Shown: one piece after another, positions 8,006 through 16,231 of the stretch
Numbering within the stretch: the first letter of the stretch is position 1
Layout of the letters: every line of letters starts with the position of its first letter
Notes under the pieces: model-generated
The model's database searches: none
Seen by the model: only the letters and a program-made list of their open reading frames with translations
What the model was told of the DNA's origin: nothing
Assembly: GCA_947495055.1 (NCBI GenBank)
Contig: CANLXO010000003.1
Span: forward strand, 62,001 to 126,000
Length of the DNA: 64,000 nt
Direction of reading: 5' to 3'
Origin: an uncultured Psychrobacter sp.
Lineage (GTDB): Bacteria; Pseudomonadota; Gammaproteobacteria; Pseudomonadales; Moraxellaceae
Program-made: the position numbers and the translations under genes

Positions 8006-9070
8006 CTAGAGCGTCTGAGCTAGAATATGCCAGCACAAATGATCAAAATCCATTCCTTTAGCTTTGGCTGCCATAGGTACCAAACTATGACTGGTCATAC
8101 CAGGTACGGTATTAATCTCAAGTAACCAAAAGTTGCCTGCCACATCTTGCATGGCATCGACGCGTCCCCAGCCTTTAGCATCTACAGCACGAAAAGCAGC
8201 TAAGCTTAAAGCTTGCAAGTGCTTTTCGTCTTTGTCACTTAAACCACAGGGTATATAGTACCCAGTATCATTACGGTTGTATTTGGCTTCAAAATCATAG
8301 AAGTTTGAGATGTCAGCAGGCTCTAAGCGAATAACGGGATAAGCCTCATCGTCAATAATAACAATGGTAAATTCACGACCTGTAATCCAGCGCTCAGCCA
8401 TCACCGCGGCGCCGCACTGTACAGCAGTAGCATAGGCCTCAGGCAACTCATCAAGATTATTGACCTTAGTCATGCCTATGCTCGAGCCTTCGTGAACTGG
8501 CTTGATAATCAGTGGCAGACCCAGCATATTAACCACCTGCTGCCAGTCAGTATCTGCAGTCAACAATGAAAATGGCGCAGTCGCCAGGCCACAGCCTTGC
8601 CATAGTTGCTTGGTACGCACTTTGTCCATACCTAGTGCTGATGCTAATACGCCAGAACCCGTTTGCGGAATATCAAGCCATTGCAATACGCCTTGCAAAA
8701 TACCATCTTCGCCGCCGCGGCCATGCAAGACGTTAAAGACACGGTCATAAGCACGCAGCTCGATGATATCTTGATCTTTGGGATCAAAATGAGTGGCATC
8801 AACGCCTTTATTTTGTAGCGCCAATAACACCGCCGCGCCACTGTCTAAAGATACGCTACGCTCGTTGCTACTGCCGCCATAAACGACAGCCACTTTGCCA
8901 AAGACAGCAGGGTCTTGTACTTGGTCTATATCCTCACTCTTAGTCTTTTTTGAGGTTGTAGACTCATCGTCCTGCTCTACGTACGCAGCAGCTAACATAG
9001 ACTCTGGGTTATCAATAGTCTTGTGCTCATTGTTTTTTTGCATGCTGTCTTGTTGATTATGAGTAGTCAT
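8006..9070 (-). CDS. ddl: D-alanine--D-alanine ligase
   Basis: Ddl joins two D-alanines with ATP for the peptidoglycan stem peptide. The ATP-grasp core begins near residue 58 with KVAVVYGGSSNERSVSL. It shows NVLHGRGGEDGILQGVL, the ATP-grasp strand LPLIIKPVHEGSSIGM and the metal- and substrate-binding end WLLEINTVPGMTSHSLVPMAA. The protein has 354 residues against about 305 usually, because an acidic, Ser/Thr-rich, probably disordered extension of about 55 residues precedes the domain. GGAGTGATAT before the ATG supports the long start. The gene starts 18 bases after murC ends, so the two are co-transcribed. Confidence 0.96.
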   Translation of the reverse strand: MTTHNQQDSMQKNNEHKTIDNPESMLAAAYVEQDDESTTSKKTKSEDIDQVQDPAVFGKVAVVYGGSSNERSVSLDSGAAVLLALQNKGVDATHFDPKDQDIIELRAYDRVFNVLHGRGGEDGILQGVLQWLDIPQTGSGVLASALGMDKVRTKQLWQGCGLATAPFSLLTADTDWQQVVNMLGLPLIIKPVHEGSSIGMTKVNNLDELPEAYATAVQCGAAVMAERWITGREFTIVIIDDEAYPVIRLEPADISNFYDFEAKYNRNDTGYYIPCGLSDKDEKHLQALSLAAFRAVDAKGWGRVDAMQDVAGNFWLLEINTVPGMTSHSLVPMAAKAKGMDFDHLCWHILAQTL

Positions 9071-9088
9071 ATATCACTCCAAAAATAC

Positions 9089-10528
9089 TTACTTAAGATA
9101 CAAATCGTTCGCTGCCAAATCTAGAGCTATCTGACCGACATTCCCTGCGCCTTGAGTGATAAGCATATCGCCTGCTTTTAGCAGCCTTTGCATAACAGGC
9201 GCTAAATTATCCTTGTCCACAACCGTCGGCTCAATCTCCCCGCGCAAGCGAATGCTGCGAGCAAGTGATTTGGTATCAGCACCTGCAATCGGGCTCTCCC
9301 CTGCTGAATAAACCTCTAATAATAATAACTCATCAACCGATGACAACACATCGACAAAATCATCGTAGCAGTCACGCGTACGACTATAGCGGTGCGGCTG
9401 AAATAGCATAACTAAACGGCGCTCAGGGAAGCTTTGGCGAGCGGCTTTAATGGTCGCATCAACCTCTTTTGGATGATGACCATAATCGTCTATCAAGATG
9501 ACACCACCGCCCTCAACGCTGACTGAAGCATGCTGCTCAAAACGGCGACCGACTCCTGCAAATTTTTGTAATGCGCGCTTAATGGCCTCATCATCCACGC
9601 CTTCATCGGTAGCCATGGTAATCGCGGCGAGCGCATTATATACGTTGTGCGTACCAGGGATATTGAGCGTTAAACGCAAAGGTTCGTTGTCACGGCGCAA
9701 AACCGTAAAGTGGGTTTTAGTACCTTCAACAACCAAATCGACAGCTTGCACATCGTTAAATGGTTCAAGACCAAAGGTCAGAACAGGACGTCCGATGTCA
9801 TCAATCATCGCGTACAGCTCAGGGTCGTCACCGCAAACGACTGCTAAGCCATAAAACGGCATGTTTTGTAAGAACTGAATGTAGGCGGCTTTTAATTTAT
9901 CAAAACTGTTTTCATACGTTTCCATATGATCTTGGTCGATGTTGGTTACGATAGCCGCCATCGGATGCAAAGATAAAAAGGAGGCATCAGATTCATCCGC
10001 TTCAGCGACCAAATAGCGACTGCTACCGAGTGCTGCATTCTTGCCTGAAGCATTGAGCTTACCGCCGATAACATACGTTGGATCTAATTTTCCTTCTGCT
10101 AGCATCATAGTAAGCAAGCTAGTCGTCGTGGTTTTGCCATGAGCGCCTGCTACTGCAATGCCGTGACGATAACGCATCAGCTCGCCTAACATATCGGCGC
10201 GGCGTACGACAGGCAGACGTGCTTTTAGCGCCGCTTTGATCTCAGGATTGCTACGATCTATCGCGGAGGACACCACGATAACATCGGCATTAGCGATGTT
10301 TTTGGAGTCATGACCGATAAATAGCTCTATACCGATATCTTGTAAACGCTTAGTCACAGGGCTTTGAGCAATATCAGAGCCACTGACTTGATAGCCTTGA
10401 TTGCTCATGACTTCAGCGATACCGCACATGCCTGAACCGCCAATACCCACAAAATGCAAATGCTGAATACGGCGCATCTCTGGAATTTCAATCAAGCGTT
10501 TGGGTAGTACTTTGGTCGATGTCGGCAT
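9089..10528 (-). CDS. murC: UDP-N-acetylmuramate--L-alanine ligase
   Basis: MurC adds L-alanine to UDP-MurNAc, the first peptide step of wall precursor synthesis. The 479-residue protein has the N-terminal UDP-binding loop [16 protein letters not shown] and the ATP loop [10 protein letters not shown] (from residue 128). It also shows [20 protein letters not shown] and [14 protein letters not shown], all hallmarks of the family, with normal length. The ATG follows GAGGGATCT. It lies between murG (67 bases upstream) and ddl (18 bases downstream) in one minus-strand operon. Confidence 0.98.
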   Translation of the reverse strand: MPTSTKVLPKRLIEIPEMRRIQHLHFVGIGGSGMCGIAEVMSNQGYQVSGSDIAQSPVTKRLQDIGIELFIGHDSKNIANADVIVVSSAIDRSNPEIKAALKARLPVVRRADMLGELMRYRHGIAVAGAHGKTTTTSLLTMMLAEGKLDPTYVIGGKLNASGKNAALGSSRYLVAEADESDASFLSLHPMAAIVTNIDQDHMETYENSFDKLKAAYIQFLQNMPFYGLAVVCGDDPELYAMIDDIGRPVLTFGLEPFNDVQAVDLVVEGTKTHFTVLRRDNEPLRLTLNIPGTHNVYNALAAITMATDEGVDDEAIKRALQKFAGVGRRFEQHASVSVEGGGVILIDDYGHHPKEVDATIKAARQSFPERRLVMLFQPHRYSRTRDCYDDFVDVLSSVDELLLLEVYSAGESPIAGADTKSLARSIRLRGEIEPTVVDKDNLAPVMQRLLKAGDMLITQGAGNVGQIALDLAANDLYLK

Positions 10529-10595
10529 AGATCCCTCTTATAATGCGCTCGTGAATAAAAATAAAAGTAGTCCGTAGAATGATAACTACAACGTC

Positions 10596-11681
10596 TTAAA
10601 GTGCTTGCCAAATGATATCGGTCACGTGCGCGCTGGCACTACGATTAGCTAGCGCATGACCTTTTTGCGCCATGTTTAAGCAAGCTTGCCTATCAAGTAC
10701 CGCAAGCTCATCGCTCAAGCGCTGCGCAGTGAGCTCGCTTTGCGGTAATAAAATCGCTGCGCCCTGTGAAGTCAAGGTTTTGGCATTGGCTGTCTGATGA
10801 TCATCAACCGCATGCGGTAGCGGCACAAATATAGCGGCGATACCGACATTTTGAATCTCAGTGACTGTCAGCGCGCCCGCTCGGCAAACGACCACATCGG
10901 CCCAATCATAAGCCGCTGCCATATCGTCGATAAATGGCTGCACGGTATACTGATGGACACTTAGATCTTCACGCTTATAGGCTGCAACAGTCGCAGATTC
11001 GTTATTGCGCCCGCATTGATGGCGCACCTCAAATGGACTCTCTAACAGTGCGAGTGCTTTTGGTACGTTTTCATTGAGCACTTGTGCGCCTAGTGAGCCG
11101 CCAACGATAAGCAAGCGTAGCGCTGATTTATCGCTAATGTCATAACGAGCCGACGGCGCTGCAACCCCTGTGATGGTCTGACGTACTGGATTGCCCACAG
11201 TGACAATCTTGCTATCGCTTTGACTGCCAGCAAACGTATTATCAAACGCTTGGAGTACTTTAATAGCTATTTTGGATAAGTAGCGATTACTCATGCCCGC
11301 TATCGCATTTTGCTCATGAATAATCAGCGGCGTGCCTGTCATACGCGCGGCAATGCCGCCAGGCGCACTGACATAACCGCCAAACCCAACTACGATATCG
11401 ATCTGATTGCTTTTGATAATTCTGATCGTCGCCATCGTCGCTGATAGTAGTGTTACTGGCAGCTTTAATAGTCGACCAACCCCTTTACCGCGCAGTCCTT
11501 GCATATCAATGGCATGGAAGGTATAACCTGTAGGCTTAACCAACCCATTTTCCATACCACTTGGCGTACCAAGCCAATGAATTACCGCGCCGCGCTGAGT
11601 CAACTCTTCAGCGACCGCAAGTGCTGGGAATACATGCCCGCCAGTACCAGCAGCCATCATCAGTATATGCGGTGTTTTCAT
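10596..11681 (-). CDS. murG: Lipid II synthase: UDP-GlcNAc transferase MurG
   Basis: MurG transfers GlcNAc onto lipid I at the inner face of the cytoplasmic membrane. The 361-residue protein begins with the glycosyltransferase loop MMAAGTGGHVFPALAVA. It continues with GFGGYVSAPGG, the acceptor-side LIIHEQNAIAGMSNR and the donor-site VCRAGALTVTEIQNVGIAAIFVPLPHAVDDHQ segments, all canonical. It is the first gene of the short cluster murG-murC-ddl-ftsQ-ftsA-ftsZ. ftsW, which often lies next to murG in this cluster, is not present beside it. AGGTCG lies before the ATG. Confidence 0.97.
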   Translation of the reverse strand: MKTPHILMMAAGTGGHVFPALAVAEELTQRGAVIHWLGTPSGMENGLVKPTGYTFHAIDMQGLRGKGVGRLLKLPVTLLSATMATIRIIKSNQIDIVVGFGGYVSAPGGIAARMTGTPLIIHEQNAIAGMSNRYLSKIAIKVLQAFDNTFAGSQSDSKIVTVGNPVRQTITGVAAPSARYDISDKSALRLLIVGGSLGAQVLNENVPKALALLESPFEVRHQCGRNNESATVAAYKREDLSVHQYTVQPFIDDMAAAYDWADVVVCRAGALTVTEIQNVGIAAIFVPLPHAVDDHQTANAKTLTSQGAAILLPQSELTAQRLSDELAVLDRQACLNMAQKGHALANRSASAHVTDIIWQAL

Positions 11682-11940
11682 GAGACGACCTATGTAATTC
11701 TATGAATGGATAAAATTTTTAAAACAGTCTAACCTAAAGCACAAAGTAACCACACCTTAGGTCATAAAGCTCGCTAGTATAAAACAAATCATTCTCTAAC
11801 CGATACTGTTTTTAATAGCGTTTTTAATAGCTTGATCGCCCTATTTAGGCACCTAATTTATAATACTAGTATTTTTCTTATTTTAAACCAGAGTGTGTTA
11901 TAAAAGCGGTCAAAGAATGATAAAACTCCTAAATGAGAAG

Positions 11941-12381
11941 TCACAAACGTTTTAAAACGTGAGTTTTGCCCAAAAATGACACGCCTTTGTAGCCACGCAG
12001 TTTAAGAGTGTCGCCCTCAAGCTTGGCTTTGCCAGAAAAAGTGATTCCTGTCTTTGGGTCGATACCTGTGCCGTTATCGTAGACATTAGGATTACTCGCA
12101 TCTGGCTCCAGATCCCAAATAAGAGTAGCGCCAACCAAAGGTTTGTTGTGGTACTTACCTTTGCATTCGTCGCACTTGGTCTTGTTTTCAGGATTGATCA
12201 GCACCTTTTCGACCTTGGCTGAGAGCTTGCCGCCGCGCTCTACAAAACGCAGCACTGCGTTGGGTTTACCGTCTTCATTGAAGTTGACCCATTTGGTGTT
12301 GTTCAGCTGGTCTGTTGCATTAGCACTAAAGGCTACTAGCATGCTAGCGCTCAGTAAAAATGACTTTATAAATTTAGCCAT
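11941..12381 (-). CDS. Secreted DUF2147-family protein
   Basis: A 146-residue exported protein with a signal peptide (MAKFIKSFLLSASMLVAFSANA) and a DUF2147 domain. Family features are WVNFNEDGKPNAVLRF, the CDECKGKYHNKPLVGATLIWDL block containing a CxxC pair, and the end LKLRGYKGVSFLGKTHVLKR. The domain is a small beta-rich periplasmic fold of unknown function, common in proteobacteria. I take the ATG at 12381, since AGGAATTGCC stands just upstream. It follows gshB in orientation but is separated from murG by a 259-base gap without an evident terminator. Confidence 0.85.
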   Translation of the reverse strand: MAKFIKSFLLSASMLVAFSANATDQLNNTKWVNFNEDGKPNAVLRFVERGGKLSAKVEKVLINPENKTKCDECKGKYHNKPLVGATLIWDLEPDASNPNVYDNGTGIDPKTGITFSGKAKLEGDTLKLRGYKGVSFLGKTHVLKRL

Positions 12382-12449
12382 GGGCAATTCCTATTTTCTT
12401 TGTAATTTTATAATGAAATGACAGCAGCTACTAATGCAGTAGCAGTCGC

Positions 12450-13415
12450 TTATTCTTTATCCAGCTTGTGCTCTATCGCCATAATAAAGTCAGTTGCGAT
12501 ATCGGTACCGCACTGATCGTCAATCTCGCGCACGCACGTGGGGCTGGTGACATTAATCTCAGTAATACGCCCGCCAATTAAGTCAAGTCCGACGAACATT
12601 AGCCCCTTTTGTTTGACAATGGGTGCAACCACTTCTGCTACCTGTCGCTCGATATTGGTGAGCGGCATAGCGACGCCGCTACCACCAGCAGCTAGATTGC
12701 CCCGAGTCTCGCCTTTAGTAGGAATGCGCGCTAGACTAAAATCAACAACGACGCCATCGACGATCAATACGCGTTTATCGCCATCCTTTATTTCTGGCAA
12801 ATACCGCTGCGCCATAATCGGCAAAGTCTCAAGCTCAGTGAGAATCTCTAAGGTCACGCCGATGTTTGGACTATCAGCAGTCAGACGAAAAATACCCGTA
12901 CCGCCCATACCATCCAAAGGCTTGACGATGACATCTTGCTCTTTGCTAATAAAGTTACGAATGTGCGCCTGCTTGCTCGTCACTATCGTTGGGCTCATAT
13001 AATCGCTAAACCAAGTGGCAAATAGTTTTTCATTACAGTCGCGAATCGCTTGTGGGTCATTGACCACCAATACGCCAGCTGCTTTGGCGTAATCGAGCAT
13101 GTAGGTGGCATAAACAAAGCGCATATCAAACGGCGGATCTTTACGCATTAATATCACGTCATATGTGCTGACAGGTGCTGTTGATTTGTCACCCAAAGTA
13201 TAAAAATTCTCAGGGTCACGGTGCACGCTGACTGGCTGCGAATCTATCATCAGCGCGCCGCGATCAAGCCATAAATCATGAATCTGACAATAGCCAAGCG
13301 TGTGACCACGATCTTGCGCCGACCACATCATGGCTAAGGTGGTGTCTTTTTTATAATTGACCCGTTCGATAGGGTCCATGATAACTAGTATGTGTAATGA
13401 TTTTTGGTCACTCAT
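12450..13415 (-). CDS. gshB: Glutathione synthetase
   Basis: GshB joins gamma-glutamylcysteine and glycine with ATP in the cytoplasm. The protein has the N-terminal block MDPIERVNYKKDTTLAMM, the pre-ATP-grasp VILMRKDPPFDMRFVYATY, the ATP-grasp strand DVIVKPLDGMGGTGIFRL and the metal-site end GGRITEINVTSPTCVREID. From the ATG at 13415 it has 321 residues; a GTG four codons earlier is less likely because no ribosome-binding site precedes it. Making glutathione here fits the GFA-family and peroxide genes elsewhere in the window. It follows pyrE by about 60 bases, so co-transcription is possible. Confidence 0.96.
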   Translation of the reverse strand: MSDQKSLHILVIMDPIERVNYKKDTTLAMMWSAQDRGHTLGYCQIHDLWLDRGALMIDSQPVSVHRDPENFYTLGDKSTAPVSTYDVILMRKDPPFDMRFVYATYMLDYAKAAGVLVVNDPQAIRDCNEKLFATWFSDYMSPTIVTSKQAHIRNFISKEQDVIVKPLDGMGGTGIFRLTADSPNIGVTLEILTELETLPIMAQRYLPEIKDGDKRVLIVDGVVVDFSLARIPTKGETRGNLAAGGSGVAMPLTNIERQVAEVVAPIVKQKGLMFVGLDLIGGRITEINVTSPTCVREIDDQCGTDIATDFIMAIEHKLDKE

Positions 13416-13475
13416 GATAGGGCTCACTTTTATAGTGTTATTGATATAACGAGATAGCAGTGCATAACAGCAACA

Positions 13476-14171
13476 CTAAACGCCGTATTGCTCGCGGTAT
13501 TGCTGCATTTTTGCCAGCTGAGTCGCGTCTTTGTTTTGACTATTATCATCGGCTAGGTATTCGATTAAATTATCAATATCGACAAGCGCGAGTACGGGAA
13601 CTTGCAAAGTCGCTGCTAGCTCTTGAATCGCTGAGCGCTCACTTTGACCTTTTTCTTTGCGATCTAAGGCGACGATAATGCCCGCCACCCTTGCGCCTGC
13701 TTGCTCTAATATCTCAACGACTTCGCGCATCGCTGTCCCTGCAGTAATCACATCATCGAGCACCCATACCGCTTTGCCACTGACATCAGCGCCGACTAGG
13801 TTGCCGCCCTCGCCGTGGGTTTTGGCCTCTTTGCGATTATAGCCCCACTTTGCATTGATACCATGATGCTGCCATAAGGCTTGCGCGGTTGCCGCTACAA
13901 AAGGTATGCCTTTATAAGCAGCACCAAAGATAACCAGCTCTGGCTCATTGTCAACATTATTGGCTGTAGCCATCTGTTTGGCTAAGGCATCCGCGTAACC
14001 ACGCGCTAATAGCGATAACATCTCACCTGTGGCCAGCAGCCCTGCGTTAAAAAAGTAAGGACTAACGCGTCCAGACTTTAAGACAAACTCACCGAATTTA
14101 AGGACTTGATTGTCCAAAGCCAGTTGAATAAAAGCTTGTGATGAGAAAGAAGCAGGTTGTGCATTTGACAT
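13476..14171 (-). CDS. pyrE: Orotate phosphoribosyltransferase
   Basis: PyrE makes orotidine 5'-phosphate from orotate and PRPP in pyrimidine synthesis. Conserved parts are the N-terminal LKSGRVSPYFFNAGL, FGAAYKGIPFVAA and the mobile-loop region WGYNRKEAKTHGEGG. The PRPP-binding motif VWVLDDVITAGTAMREVVEIL follows. The 231-residue length is slightly long because of a 15-residue C-terminal tail. AGGAATGCTTC precedes the ATG. It sits upstream of gshB and downstream of an unrecognised gene on the same strand. Confidence 0.97.
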   Translation of the reverse strand: MSNAQPASFSSQAFIQLALDNQVLKFGEFVLKSGRVSPYFFNAGLLATGEMLSLLARGYADALAKQMATANNVDNEPELVIFGAAYKGIPFVAATAQALWQHHGINAKWGYNRKEAKTHGEGGNLVGADVSGKAVWVLDDVITAGTAMREVVEILEQAGARVAGIIVALDRKEKGQSERSAIQELAATLQVPVLALVDIDNLIEYLADDNSQNKDATQLAKMQQYREQYGV

Positions 14172-14253
14172 GAAGCATTCCTATAAACGAGGTAATTAAA
14201 AGGGCAAAGCAATAAAAAGATAAAGCGGTAACGAAGCTAGGCGATTTTATGGA

Positions 14254-15249
14254 TTATTGGCTTGACCAGCCATTAATATAATAGTCATTTATGTTGGGAT
14301 AACGGGCGAGCAAACGACAGCGCGACGACAGATTAAAATAGCAATCGTTTGTATCAGAAACTTGAATATCCCACCCCAAGTAGTGCGCAGCTACTATGAT
14401 ATGCCCTGCAAACAGACGTATCTGACGATATTGATGGCGCTGCATAGGGGCAAGCGGCAACTGGCTGAGCAAGTAACTGCGCACATAATTGCAGATTTGT
14501 TCAGCGCTATAGCTTTGATTGACGCTTTTGCGTGTCGTGCACTGTTTTAGAGCGTGAACGGCTACGCTACAGGCCATGACATCCGTCGCTAGGTTACCCG
14601 TGCCCGTTTCAAACTGCTGCGGCTGCAAAATCACTTGCCAATCCTCAGCGTACAGACTGTTTAATAATTCGTCTGGATCGTACTGATTTTTTGTACCTTT
14701 GTTATAAAGTAATGCTTTTTTGTCTTGTGATTGAGAGTCTTTTGATGGTGATAGAGGCTCGTTGTCTGCTATAAAACCGTAGCGGTTTAGTTTAGGGTAA
14801 CGGCTCATTGCTCGCCCAATATCTGCCATATCAAGCAAAACCATGTGCTCTAAAGAAGATAACAGTGGCTGCTCACTATAATTGTGATAAAAGCTGTCAG
14901 GCAGCGCGATAAGCTCAGCCGCTTCAAGCAGAGCTAAATGCTCAGCGAGCGCCTCAGACCCAACGAGTCGCCACTTAGATAGTGCCATCTCATTTGGCAC
15001 AAAAAATCGTACGGATTTGCCATATAGGCGGCGTAATTGGCTATTAATCTGGCGCGTGGGCTCTGGAATATCGTTAAGCGGACGCGCAGGATCGAGCGGC
15101 GTTTGCTTGGGATCAAAATTAGGATGCACGATTGCAGGTTGCTCGCTATCTGGTAAGGAGGATTTCTCAGCGCTATCTTCAAGGCCCTCACCTAACTCTG
15201 ACAATAAGAGGTTAGATAAGTGATTGTCAGACATAAATGGCTGGGTCAT
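14254..15249 (-). CDS. Uncharacterised 331-residue protein
   Basis: I do not recognise this protein. It has no signal peptide or membrane segment, so it is probably cytoplasmic. The N-terminal 65 residues are polar and proline-rich and look disordered. About 70-160 and 195-330 look like two helical, Leu-rich parts joined by a Ser/Gln/Lys linker (SPSKDSQSQDKK). There are possible conserved blocks at LRRLYGKSVRFFVPNEMALSKWRLVG and HIIVAAHYLGWDIQV. GGAGACGTT precedes the ATG, so the gene is well formed. It lies 82 bases upstream of pyrE and 75 bases after the epimerase-like gene, all on one strand. It may be a lineage-restricted conserved hypothetical. Confidence 0.7.
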   Translation of the reverse strand: MTQPFMSDNHLSNLLLSELGEGLEDSAEKSSLPDSEQPAIVHPNFDPKQTPLDPARPLNDIPEPTRQINSQLRRLYGKSVRFFVPNEMALSKWRLVGSEALAEHLALLEAAELIALPDSFYHNYSEQPLLSSLEHMVLLDMADIGRAMSRYPKLNRYGFIADNEPLSPSKDSQSQDKKALLYNKGTKNQYDPDELLNSLYAEDWQVILQPQQFETGTGNLATDVMACSVAVHALKQCTTRKSVNQSYSAEQICNYVRSYLLSQLPLAPMQRHQYRQIRLFAGHIIVAAHYLGWDIQVSDTNDCYFNLSSRCRLLARYPNINDYYINGWSSQ

Positions 15250-15324
15250 AACGTCTCCACAGACTTAAAATAAAATTAACTACTATAAAACTAACTACTA
15301 CCAGTAAACACTTAAAATCTTTTA

Positions 15325-16170
15325 TTATTGCGATCCTTCATGATGCAAAATATCACGGTAGCCTACCTGCCAATCAGGATAATCAAGCCATGCTAACGGA
15401 ATGTTGCTATGTAGGCGCTTCCCCGTAACTGCCGTTTTACTCTTATCGATAGCAGGCGGTGTCTCCCCTACTTGCTCACTTAGCCAAACGCTTAATTCAA
15501 ACGTCGTCACGGGTCTATAGTCAGTCGCAATATACAAAGGCTTTGGCGCATCACAAGTCAATACCTTGGTAATAATAGTCACCAGATCGCGATCCATAAT
15601 GCGATTACTCCAGTGCTGCGCTGCTACTAATTCTTTTTGTGGCTCGCGCACTTTACGCAGTCGCATAAGCCGCTCGCGTCCATAGATACCGCTTGGGCGA
15701 ATGATAATGGCGCGAGCATCAAAGCCTTGTTGCAATACTTGTTCTGCTTGCAAAATAACCTTTGAGGCATCGCGCTCAGGCGTAATCGGCGCGGTCGTGT
15801 CATCCACCCATTCGCCACTATCTTGTCCATAGACGCCTGTTGAGGAGATAAAAACTATGCGCGAAAGCTTGTGCAGTTGGTCTGCTAAGCTTGCCAAGTG
15901 TCGATTAATCGCCAAATAGCTACCCTCATAACCGCTGGTAGAATATTCATCGGGGGTTACGATAATGGCAATATGAGTAAAATCTTGCAACTGCTCAGCG
16001 CTAAGGGTCAACGCATCGGTTTGCATAAACTTTGCATTGTCGTCCAAATCATAGCGCTCACGTTCACTGCGAGCAAGGCCAGTGACTGATAATCCATCAT
16101 AAGCGAGCTTATTGGTTACAGGCAGTCCGATATCGCCTTGACCGATGATCAGTATATGTGGCGTACTCAT
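15325..16170 (-). CDS. NAD(P)-dependent epimerase/dehydratase-like (SDR) protein
   Basis: A 281-residue atypical or extended short-chain dehydrogenase. The Rossmann loop is ILIIGQGDIGLPV near residues 6-18. The strand HIAIIVTPDEY follows, then VFISSTGVYGQDSGEWVDD with the STGVYG segment typical of YeeZ-like sugar epimerase relatives, and IIRPSGIYGRERL. The usual YxxxK catalytic pair is not obvious, as in other YeeZ-type members, so catalysis is uncertain. AAAGGATTCATT precedes the ATG. It sits between the Lnb/DUF4105 gene and the unrecognised 331-residue gene. Substrate unknown. Confidence 0.8.
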   Translation of the reverse strand: MSTPHILIIGQGDIGLPVTNKLAYDGLSVTGLARSERERYDLDDNAKFMQTDALTLSAEQLQDFTHIAIIVTPDEYSTSGYEGSYLAINRHLASLADQLHKLSRIVFISSTGVYGQDSGEWVDDTTAPITPERDASKVILQAEQVLQQGFDARAIIIRPSGIYGRERLMRLRKVREPQKELVAAQHWSNRIMDRDLVTIITKVLTCDAPKPLYIATDYRPVTTFELSVWLSEQVGETPPAIDKSKTAVTGKRLHSNIPLAWLDYPDWQVGYRDILHHEGSQ

Positions 16171-16231
16171 AATGAATCCTTTGATTTCACACTTACAATA
16201 AAAACAGAGTTATCTACTTTAACAATAAACG

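Noticed and set aside
9498..9854. 118-codon open frame opposite murC
   Set aside because: Shadow of murC on the other strand; Pro/Ser/Thr-rich composition without structure.
12427..12443. Small inverted repeat after gshB
   Set aside because: A 6-bp stem without T tail; too weak to call a terminator.
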